A stretch of 64,000 nt of DNA from JAOPZW01 sp963807305 (GTDB taxonomy: Bacteria > Actinomycetota > Thermoleophilia > Solirubrobacterales > Solirubrobacteraceae): the NCBI GenBank assembly GCA_963807305.1, contig CAWEBN010000011.1:310001-374000 (forward strand), in the 5' to 3' direction. Positions 51,266 to 58,751 of the stretch are shown in pieces. A model generated the notes under the pieces. It saw only the letters and a program-made list of their open reading frames with translations. It had not been told where the DNA came from and did no database searches. Numbering within the stretch: position 1 is the stretch's first letter; each line of letters begins with the position of its first letter. Made by a program: the position numbers and the translations under genes.

Positions 51266-51282
51266 TCACCCCCAGCGGGTGA
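51266..51282. promoter_or_regulatory. 17-bp palindrome TCACCC-N5-GGGTGA (copy 2), with adjacent dyad
   Basis: TCACCCCCAGCGGGTGA; a second dyad GGTCAC-N10-GTGACC follows at 51288-51309. Both are upstream of the DUF1254-like remnant at 51374. Confidence 0.5.
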
Positions 51283-51373
51283 TGAGCGGTCACCCCGGCC
51301 GGCGTGACCATGGCTTGCCCTGGGCGCGCGGGTGGCGGGGCGCGCACCGTGAGATACGTCGGAGGAGGTCCAG

Positions 51374-51800
51374 GTGGAGGCCGCGGTCCAAAGTCGGACG
51401 GCATCGAGCCCTGGTGTGTCGCAGGAGATGCTGGCGTCCATCGTTCACCGCCCGCGACGCCAACGGCGCGTGGCTGGATGGCGGACGCAGCTACACGCTC
51501 ACCCTGCCCGCCCCGATCCCCGCCAAGACCTTCTGGGCCATCGACATCTACGACCCCCAGACCCGCTCCCTGCTGCAAACCGACAACCCCTACCCGAGCA
51601 TCCACAGCCAGTCCGAGGGCATGGACACCGAGGACGACGGCGACCTCATCATCGAGTTCGGCCCCACCGAGCCCGAACGACGCGCCGGGAACTGGATCCA
51701 GACGCGTCCCGGCAAGGGCTGGTTCCCGATCCTGCGCATCTACGGCCCACTGGAAGCCTGGTTCGACAAGACCTGGCGACCCGGGGAGAGTCGAACCCGC
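51374..51800 (+). pseudogene. DUF1254/DUF1214-family remnant
   Basis: A GTG at 51374 with GGAGGAGGT upstream (51360-51368) opens a short N terminus (VEAAVQSRTASSPGVSQEML), which by about 51444 gives way in another frame to the DUF1214 C-terminal region: RDANGAWLDGGRSYTLTLPA, AKTFWAIDIYDPQTRSLLQT, GNWIQTRPGKGWFPILRIYG and PLEAWFDKTWRPGE, ending near 51797 without its own stop. Full DUF1254 proteins have more than 300 residues, so most of the middle is missing. Confidence 0.6.
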
Positions 51801-52486
51801 CGACTGACACGGCAACGAGCTGCGACCACCATCCTCGCCGTCTCGGGTGCGTCAGGCCGAGCGGCGTTGCGTGCCGAGCCGGCGGAAGGCGCTCATGTCG
51901 CCGCGGCAAGCCCGTGCTCGGCGACCACGTCGTCCTGGATTGGAAGGCTCCGCACGCCGCAGCTGACCCGAAGGCGGCTGTCGCCAGGGCGAGATGGAGC
52001 AGCCCCGTGCTGCTGCGCTGCCGTGGATTGGAGCACCCCCGTACACCGACGGCGCGATTGCTCCTGCCAAGGTTGCGCAAGCGAGTTGACTTGGGCCTCC
52101 GTCCCGTCGGCACCCCTGCTCTGCATGAGGTCATGCCTATGCACCACGTGGTGGTCCGGTGGATTGCGTGGCGATGGGCAATCGGTCCCGGGCAGGAGCG
52201 CCTGAGTCCGGCCGGGAGGCTCTCGCCTACGCCTGCACATGGGCGTGGCGCGGTCCCGGTTGTCGTCCCCTCACCGGCACACGTCACCGAACCAGTCTTA
52301 CGGCACACCGCCCTCGGCCGGTGCTCTCGGGACGGGCTCCACGCGACGGTGTGCCGGCACCGGTTCCTTTCCGTACGGAGCATCTGCTTGGCGTCGTGGT
52401 CAACTGGCCCTCGGCGGCCTGACCGATGATTTTTGCGCGCCGTGCTGATCTGTACGCCGAATACCGACTCACGGGAGGCTGACGCC
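51801..52486. other. Non-coding stretch with no recognisable gene
   Basis: About 690 bases; the open frames here have biased, non-protein-like composition. It contains one perfect 10-base inverted repeat (CGGCACACCG at 52301-52310; CGGTGTGCCG at 52347-52356), possibly an old mobile-element end or an RNA hairpin. Confidence 0.5.
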
Positions 52487-53050
52487 ATGCGGAAACTGAC
52501 CTTCGCCATGAACCTGAGCCTGGACGGCTACATCGCCGCGCCCGGCGACGACCTCGGCTGGAGCGTGCCGAGCGACGAACTGTTCCAGTGGTGGTCCGAC
52601 CGGGTGGGGGCGACAGGCCTGGCGCTGTACGGGCGCAAGCTGTGGGAGACGATGAGCTCCCACTGGCCGACCGCCGACAAGCAGCCGGGCGCCACACCGG
52701 CGGCGATCCAGTTCGCCAGCCGCTGGCGGGACATGCCGAAGGTGGTGTTCTCCTCGACGACCAGCACGGTCGACTGGAACACCCGTCTGGTCACCGGCGA
52801 CGCGGTCACCGAGATCACCAGGCTCAAGGCCGACGACGGCGGCCCCATGGACATCGGCGGTGCCACACTCGCCGCGGCGGCCATGCGGGCCGGGCTGATC
52901 GACGAGTACGCGATCGTCACCCATCCGGTCCTGGTGGGCGGCGGCACGCCGTTCTTCACCGCCCTGGACAACTGGGTGAACCTGAGCCTGGTGGAGACCC
53001 GGACGTTTCCCGACGGCGTGGTGCTGACCAGGTACGAGACCAGGCGCTGA
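52487..53050 (+). CDS. Dihydrofolate reductase-like (RibD C-terminal) family protein
   Basis: 187 residues: KLTFAMNLSLDGYIAAPGDD, LALYGRKLWETMSSHWP, PKVVFSSTTSTVDWNTRLV, DIGGATLAAAAMRAGLIDEY and HPVLVGGGTPFF are the family blocks (NADPH-binding fold). Function is not established for these short forms; they are frequent in actinobacteria. GGGAGG at 52473-52478, 8 bases before the ATG, selects this start. It stands alone in the disturbed region. Confidence 0.85.
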   Translation: MRKLTFAMNLSLDGYIAAPGDDLGWSVPSDELFQWWSDRVGATGLALYGRKLWETMSSHWPTADKQPGATPAAIQFASRWRDMPKVVFSSTTSTVDWNTRLVTGDAVTEITRLKADDGGPMDIGGATLAAAAMRAGLIDEYAIVTHPVLVGGGTPFFTALDNWVNLSLVETRTFPDGVVLTRYETRR

Positions 53051-53592
53051 GTGCCCGACGTCGGATCAACGCGGGCTCAGGGCCACCCAAGGATCTCGTG
53101 GCCCTGTGTTCCGAGGCGATCGTGACGTCCCTGCCGGATCCTGTCCTTCACCGCAGACGATCCGTCCGGATAGGGATCCGCTTACGGCATTCCGCGCCCC
53201 GCTCTCTCATCAATGCCGGCGTCCTGAGGCGGTGCCGACGAGGTGCTCGCTTGGCGACGACCCACCGAAGCGCCACTTGGCCGGACGCGTTGCGTCCCGT
53301 GCATAGGCACAATGCGGGCGCGCGTGAGCTGCCGATCGGATCGAGGTCGCGCACCATCGCTGTCGCCTTGAGGCACGAGCGGTAGCCCGCAACTCGGCAG
53401 CGCCCACTGGCGTGCTGGACGACAAGCGCTAGCGGCCGTGCCGGCCGTCGGCTCGCCTTCCTCAACCGTACCCTTTTCGCCGGGGTGCCGATCCCGCCGC
53501 TGGACCTCGAGGTCGGGGCGTAGACCACGCTGAGCCAGGGAGACGCGACCGCCATCGCAACGCATGGAAAGCGGAGCGGCCCGGGCGACTTA
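53051..53592. other. Gene-poor stretch containing a conserved C-terminal-like fragment
   Basis: No convincing complete gene. At 53449-53523 a frame reads RLAFLNRTLFAGVPIPPLDL then EVGA and TAG; a related sequence with identical length is at 56002-56076. The remainder has random-looking ORFs. Confidence 0.45.
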
Positions 53593-53835
53593 TTAGAAGC
53601 CGCGTTGACCGTGGATAGGCGGAGTCTGCGTCTCCGTCGGATCGGGGGTCACTTGTGGGCCCGCCCGGGTTTCGGCGTGACGCTCATCTGACGCGAACTC
53701 GAGGCCGCCGGGCTCGGCGATCACGATCCCCCAGCTGCCGTCAGCCTCTTTGCGCGGAGCGAACACACGCCGATGACGATCCGGGTGTTCACGTCGAAGG
53801 CGCGCACACTCCGCAAGGGCTTCATCGTGAGTCAT
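53593..53835 (-). CDS. Small hypothetical protein
   Basis: 80 residues, soluble: MTHDEALAECARLRREHPDR then HRRVFAPRKEADGSWGIVIA. The first half (to EPGGLEF) looks like a folded small domain found next to other stress genes; the tail is polar and Pro/Thr-rich. No function known to me. The frame is open further upstream but the ATG at 53835 is the natural start. Confidence 0.6.
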   Translation of the reverse strand: MTHDEALAECARLRREHPDRHRRVFAPRKEADGSWGIVIAEPGGLEFASDERHAETRAGPQVTPDPTETQTPPIHGQRGF

Positions 53836-54037
53836 CGACCAAGCATGACGCCGTGCCCGCTCGCACGGAAGGCGGTCGCGAGGAACAGCTCTCGTCACCA
53901 GAGACCGTGGGTCCGGGCACCGTGGCGATCTGCGCCAGGGGTGGCCACGACCATCCCTAGGGGGCCTTGCCGCCCGCTCGCGCGGCGGCGAGCATCGGAA
54001 CTCGAGTCCACAGCGCTGACAAGGAACAGAGATCACG

Positions 54038-54319
54038 ATGACCACCTCCCCCCGCCCCAAGCACCGATTCCTCATCGCCAGCGCCGTTGTGTTGGCTACC
54101 GGCATCGCAGCGCCGATCGCCAGCGCGGAGAACTCTTCCGGCTCCGGCTCCGATGTCACGGGCGTCGCCCCCGCGACCGCGACGACCATCGAACGCAGCC
54201 TGCCCAACGGCAAGACGGATGTGATCAAGGTCATGGGCAACTACGGGAAGCCGCCCGCCAAACAGTTTCGCGGCAGGTACCAGGTCAAGCTGACCGAGGG
54301 CAGCCCGGCTCTTAGTTGA
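54038..54319 (+). CDS. Small secreted protein
   Basis: 93 residues: signal peptide RFLIASAVVLATGIAAPIAS with likely cleavage after ASA, then a 65-residue mature part with SLPNGKTDVIKVMGNYGKPP and KQFRGRYQVKLTEG. No Cys. AAGGAAC is 10 bases upstream of the ATG. Not recognised. Confidence 0.6.
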   Translation: MTTSPRPKHRFLIASAVVLATGIAAPIASAENSSGSGSDVTGVAPATATTIERSLPNGKTDVIKVMGNYGKPPAKQFRGRYQVKLTEGSPALS

Positions 54320-54466
54320 GGATCGTCGCCGGCCTGGGAGCGCTCTGCCGGGCACGTCCACCCACGCGCGTCGCTACCACCTTGGACGACGGATGAAAGT
54401 CAAGTCGTCTGGATCGGAGCGGGCTCCTGTGGCAGAGTGCGGTTCGGGTGCGGGTGGCTGACGGAG

Positions 54467-55738
54467 CTAAAGCGCAGATCGCTGGGGCTTTGAGGTCTGC
54501 CGCGCTGCTTTGCCGCTAGACGGCCTTTGAGATGCGCGCCCCGGTGTCGCGCCCGCACCCAGCTTCTCGGCCTGCCGGTCTTTGATGGTGCGTTCGTAGG
54601 CACGCTGGGCTTGCAGTGCGAGCTCGCGTTCGGCCTGGCGCATCGCCTGGTTGGTGCTCCAGATGTCGCGGCCACCTTGCCAGCGCTCGGCGCCGGCGGT
54701 GATCTCGAGGCGACGCATCTTCTTCTTGGTCAGCGACGGCTGGGCGTAGGCGTAGTCCTCGCCGCGCGTGAGCAGACACCAGAACAGGCAGGCGAGCTTG
54801 CGGGCTGCGGCGACGATGGCGATCGAGTGTCCGCGCCGCGCCTTGATGCGCTGGTAGAACGCGGCGATCGGGCCGGGCTGGCGGACGGTCGACCAGCACG
54901 CTTCGACGAGCGCGTGGCGCGCGCTGCTCGATCCTTGTCGGGAGATGTGGCCGTAGTTGGCCGGCGCGTCGCCGGACTGTTTGACCTTGGGATCGAGGCC
55001 GAGGTAGGCGGTCAACTTGCGGCGATCTTGGAAGCGGCGGATGTCGCCGACGGTGGCCATGAAGGTCGCCGCGACGGTGACGTTGACGCCGGGGACGGTC
55101 ATCAGCCGCTTGACCTCCGGCCAGGACAGCGCGTCGACGGCGATCAGCTGCTCGACCGCGGCGATCTCCGTGTCGAGGAAGTCGACCTGGCGCAGCCCGG
55201 CGTCGACGGTCTCGCGCTCGCAGACCGGCAGCTGCTGCTCGCCCAGCCAGCGCCGGCCCTTGACGCCGAACAGGTCCGACGCGGGCGCGCGGTCCTTCAG
55301 GCAACGCATCAGCACCGCGTGGATCTCGTTCTTGACCCGGGAGCGCGCGCGAACCAGTTGCGCGCGCCGCGCGAGGCGGCGACGCATCGTCCTGATGCGC
55401 TCGTCCGGGGTCCAGACGCCGTCGAGCTCTCCGGCCCAGAGCAGCTTGGCCAGCGCCCTGGCGTCGAGGCGGTCGGTCTTCGCTCGGGCCTGGCGGATGC
55501 CGGTGTCGTTCGGCGAGACAACGATCACCCGCGCGACGTGCGCCTCGAGGATCCCGGCGATCGCCCACGCGTTGCCGGTCACCTCCAGCGCCACCCAGTC
55601 ACGCGGATCGAGGCTCTGCGCGAACAGCTCCAGCGCGTCGGGCCGAGCCTTGATCCGGCCCGCCGACCACAGCCGGCCCTCCGCCACGATCGCGACCTCG
55701 CAGAAGTCGCGATGAACATCCAACCCGACCGCTCGCAC
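54467..55738 (-). mobile_element. IS110-family transposase (insertion sequence)
   Basis: 423-residue DEDD recombinase. N-terminal RuvC-like domain: AVGLDVHRDFCEVAIV (first Asp), ALEVTGNAWAIAG (Glu) and KTDRLDARALAKLL (DxxD). C-terminal transposase_20 domain with MTVPGVNVTVAATFMATVGD and RKLTAYLGLDPKVKQSG, the serine region SRQGSSSARHALVEACWSTV. A Lys/Arg/Gln-rich tail closes it. IS110 elements use a bridge RNA from a non-coding end and often lack terminal repeats; the 5' non-coding part here would lie at 55739-about 55950. Element ends could not be set. Confidence 0.9.
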
Positions 55739-55950
55739 CTCGCCCTCCTCATCGTCGACGACTCAGAAGAACAGGTGGGCAAACGACATCGACGGATCCG
55801 CGCTCGCAGCGCAACCGGGCAAGTCGCAGGGGCGGCCATTGAAAAGGCCGGGCTCAAAGCCCATCGTCCAGAACGGCCTGCCCAACCTGCGTTCTCCAGA
55901 AGGCCCCCGTCCCAGTCGACCGACCCTAGGTCAGCGACCGGATGGCAACG
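55739..55950 (-). ncRNA. Candidate bridge-RNA region of the IS110 element
   Basis: Non-coding DNA directly upstream of the transposase start. It contains dyads: AGAACG at about 55870 with CGTTCT at 55890, GGGCTTTGAGCCC (minus strand near 55850) and others. IS110 group elements (not IS1111) place the bridge RNA on this side. Loops cannot be assigned by eye. Confidence 0.35.
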
Positions 55951-55971
55951 GCGCCTTCAAGGAGCAGTTTC

Positions 55972-56076
55972 ATGCCCCGAAAGGCGATAGCGCCCTGGCA
56001 TCGGTTGCTCTTCCTCAAAGTCCCACTTTGGTCCGTGGTTCCGATCCCGGCGCTGGAGCTCGAGGTCGGGGCGTAG
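55972..56076 (+). CDS. Small 34-residue protein, related to a fragment at 53449
   Basis: ATG at 55972 with AAGGAG 7 bases upstream (55959-55964). It reads MPRKAIAPWHRLLFLKVPLW then SVVPIPALELEVGA. The last 24 residues match the frame at 53449-53523 in length and about half of positions, with many synonymous differences, so a small protein or a conserved protein tail is likely. Function unknown. Confidence 0.45.
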   Translation: MPRKAIAPWHRLLFLKVPLWSVVPIPALELEVGA

Positions 56077-56257
56077 CACTGCTGCCAGGGAAAGGAGCAG
56101 CACGCCAGATGTTCCCTACGGCTCGAGGAGCGAGATCAAAGACGTTCGTCGCGGCGCGCCGGCATTGATCGCTGTGGTGTCTGGCGGCGATTGGCCCTTG
56201 CGCGTCGGGCCGGGGTTCTGCGACGCTCCGGAGGTGGCGAAGCGGCGGCAGCAGACG

Positions 56258-56491
56258 ATGGTCGAGCGTCTTCCGATTCGGCTCACGGCCGTGGACGCTC
56301 GAGGCCCCGGACTGCGCGGGCCAACCGCGATGGCGCCCGTCGCGATCGGCGCGCTCGCGGTCGGCGCGGTGGCGATCGGCCGGCTGGCGATCGGGCGGGC
56401 GAGCATCAAGCGCCTGACGATCGACGAGCTCGAGGTCAAGCGGCTGAAGGTGACAGAGCTCGAGGTCGCGGGCGAGCAGCGCTTGCCCTGA
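56258..56491 (+). CDS. Small repeat protein with alternating hydrophobic pattern
   Basis: 77 residues from the ATG at 56258 (a GTG in frame at 56234, just after GGAG, is an alternative). After a short head the sequence is a run of short repeats: MAPVAIGALAVGAVAIGRLA, IGRASIKRLTIDELEVKRLK, VTELEVAGEQ, with a hydrophobic residue every second or fifth position. This suggests a small beta-solenoid or membrane-surface protein. Related sequences exist in actinobacteria; no function known. Confidence 0.55.
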   Translation: MVERLPIRLTAVDARGPGLRGPTAMAPVAIGALAVGAVAIGRLAIGRASIKRLTIDELEVKRLKVTELEVAGEQRLP

Positions 56492-56774
56492 GTGAGAGCC
56501 TCCCGAACGGATCTTGGTGCGGGTCCCCACTGATGGTCGGCGCCGCGAGTAAAGCGAGCGCTTGTGGCGGCGGCGCCGGCGCGGCCGAAGGCGGTCGATG
56601 CTGATCCGATGCCGGGCATCGACGTCGGCACCACCATCACGTCGACCATGTATGCCAGACGGAGCAAGATCATGGCGAAAGCATCCGGCGATGGAAGGTG
56701 GGCGTGAAGAGCTCGCTCGCCGTGGGGCGCTCTCGGTCGCATCGGTGCGGCCTCAACCACTAGGGTCGCAACCT

Positions 56775-57179
56775 ATGGGCTACACGATCGACTGGGGTTC
56801 GGCCGAGGTAGAGGAGGGGCAGCTGAGCGTTCGGGTGCAACCGGATCCGGACTTCGCCTTCCTCACGGTCTTCGACATGGCGCTGATCGAATCTCCAACA
56901 CCCCGCGGCGCAGCCGCCTGGGGCCAGGTGCAGTTCGCCAGCGGCAGGATCGTCGTCAGCGACGTCCAGCCTGGCTCGGCTTCCGATCTGGAGCAGTTCC
57001 TGGATGGAATCGTCCGCGAGGCCGACCAGCGCGTCGGTGCCGAACGCGAGCGCCTGGAACGCAAGGCCGAAGGCGAGCGACAGGCCGCCGAGGAGAAGCG
57101 TCGCGCTGCCGACGCTGCGGAGAAGGCAGCCGAGCGTCGGGACGACGAACTCGAGGACGAGTTCCGCCGCCACGACTGA
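56775..57179 (+). CDS. Small protein with C-terminal coiled coil
   Basis: 134 residues: a globular N-terminal half (GYTIDWGSAEVEEGQLSVRV, FLTVFDMALIESPTPRG, GRIVVSDVQPGSASDLEQFL) and a charged helical half from residue 80 (READQRVGAERERLERKAEG, RRAADAAEKAAERRDDELED), a coiled coil. Not recognised. ATG chosen because the frame upstream is not protein-like. Confidence 0.6.
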   Translation: MGYTIDWGSAEVEEGQLSVRVQPDPDFAFLTVFDMALIESPTPRGAAAWGQVQFASGRIVVSDVQPGSASDLEQFLDGIVREADQRVGAERERLERKAEGERQAAEEKRRAADAAEKAAERRDDELEDEFRRHD

Positions 57180-57411
57180 GCGATCCGCGGGTGGACCGTC
57201 GCGCTCTCGCTTCGCGCAGAAGCGGCCGCACTGGCGCGACGTCGGACGACTGCCGCAATGGATTGCGATGAAGGACGGCCTCCTCGGTGGGACGCTCGGC
57301 GTGTCATCGAGGGGCGAGCCAGACGAGGCCCGCGCGGAGATTTGGTTGCCCGATCCGAGCATTCGCCGCGAGCGCGAGACGACAAGCGGCAGCGCGCTGG
57401 CGACGATTGCG

Positions 57412-57810
57412 TCAGCCGGTCACGGTGTCGCCATGCCGATGGGCCACCTTCCACTCGCCCTCTTCGCGGCGGTACACCTGCGTTGCACGAAGCGTGTAGC
57501 TGCGCGGCTCCCCGTCGACAGACGCCGAGCTGTGCTCCAGGCCGGCGGTATAGGCCATGTCGCCCAGAACGTCGTACGCCTGCAGCTCGAATCGGTACGA
57601 CGTGCAGTCCGAGAAGCTCGCGGCGAGCGACTCGAAGAGCTCGTCCAGCTCTTGCTGGCCGTGGGCATTGCGCCACGCGCCCAGGACGCTGACGGGTTCG
57701 TTGCGCGACCAGATCGCCCGGCGCGGTCGGGCGTCGCCGTTGTGCAGGGCCAGCTCTGCTTGGTAGAGCGCAGTGTTGACCCACGTCAAGAAATCGCTGC
57801 GGTCGCTCAT
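57412..57810 (-). CDS. SnoaL-like (NTF2-fold) protein
   Basis: 132 residues: FLTWVNTALYQAELALHNGD at the first helix, RRAIWSRNEPVSVLGAWRNA, GQQELDELFESLAASFSDCT, YTLRATQVYRREEGEWKVAH, and RHGDTVTG at the end. This pattern (SnoaL_3/DUF4440) marks small stress or detoxification proteins; the ligand is unknown. A conserved W..AHRH ending is visible. Confidence 0.82.
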   Translation of the reverse strand: MSDRSDFLTWVNTALYQAELALHNGDARPRRAIWSRNEPVSVLGAWRNAHGQQELDELFESLAASFSDCTSYRFELQAYDVLGDMAYTAGLEHSSASVDGEPRSYTLRATQVYRREEGEWKVAHRHGDTVTG

Positions 57811-57982
57811 TCGGAGGTTGACGCGTTCGCGTTCGGGACCATCCGAGCCTATGAGACTCCCATCGCGGTGTCGATACGCGGACCGAGCGCTTCGCGGTCG
57901 GGCCAGGCCGACGCGGCCGGGCGGTCTTCAGACGTCAGCTCGCACCCATCCATCATCGACTCTCACCGAGTGCGCACCGATG

Positions 57983-58588
57983 TCACGCTGGATGCTGTGG
58001 GCGCCCGATGGGCCGGTAGATCTGGATCGTGACGCCCTTCGAGTCGGTTCGCGAGTCGAGCAAGGCGAGCGCGATGTCCGGGCCGGCGTCGGGGAACAGC
58101 CGCGTGCCCTGGCCGAGGACCACGGGGACGATGATGAGCTGGATCTCGTCGACGAGGTCGTGGTCGAGCAGCGACCGGATCAGGGTACCGCTGCCGTGCA
58201 CCTGCAGCTCAGCCCCCGGCTTGGCTTTCAGCTCGCCGATGGCCGCCGCGAGGTCACCGGAGAGGACGGTCGTGTCCGCCCATTGCGGGTCGGTGATCGT
58301 GGTCGAGGCGAGGTACTTGGGCGTCGTGTTCAGGGCGTCGGCGATCGGATGGCTGCCCCGATGCATCGCGCCCCAGTACGCGGAGAAGAGGTCGTAGGTC
58401 CGCCGGCCGAACAGGAACGCGTCGGCGCGCTGGTAGGTGTCGGTGATGAACGCCAGGGTCTCGTCGTCGCCCGCGCCCCTGGCCCATCCGCCGCGCTCGA
58501 ACCCGTTCCTGCGGTCCTCGTCCGTCGCGCCGCCGTTTCCCTGCATCACGCCATCAACGGTGACCTGCGTCTGGGTCGTCAGCTTCAT
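57983..58588 (-). CDS. Dihydrofolate reductase-like family protein
   Basis: 201 residues of the RibD C-terminal/DHFR-like family: LTTQTQVTVDGVMQGNGGAT, ADAFLFGRRTYDLFSAYWG, NTTPKYLASTTITDPQWADT, LQVHGSGTLIRSLLDHDLVD, IQLIIVPVVLGQGTRLFPD. A second member of the family in the window with little identity to the gene at 52487. The upstream start region has GGAAACC before the ATG. Reductase with unknown substrate. Confidence 0.87.
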   Translation of the reverse strand: MKLTTQTQVTVDGVMQGNGGATDEDRRNGFERGGWARGAGDDETLAFITDTYQRADAFLFGRRTYDLFSAYWGAMHRGSHPIADALNTTPKYLASTTITDPQWADTTVLSGDLAAAIGELKAKPGAELQVHGSGTLIRSLLDHDLVDEIQLIIVPVVLGQGTRLFPDAGPDIALALLDSRTDSKGVTIQIYRPIGRPQHPA

Positions 58589-58751
58589 GGTCGCGGTTTC
58601 CTTCGCGTTGGGTTGATCACTGTTCGGTACGACCCGACGACGGCTCCGAACTCATCGCCCATCGCGCCGACTCCGCGAAGCAGCAGCATGTGACGCCATG
58701 CGGCGGTCCCGTCGTGCGTGATCGCGCTCGCAGGACGGCGTTTGCGGCGGC

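Noticed and set aside
53148..53565. Two minus-strand ORFs of about 130 residues
   Set aside because: No RBS, no recognisable domain, and basic low-complexity composition; considered chance ORFs in a gene-poor stretch.
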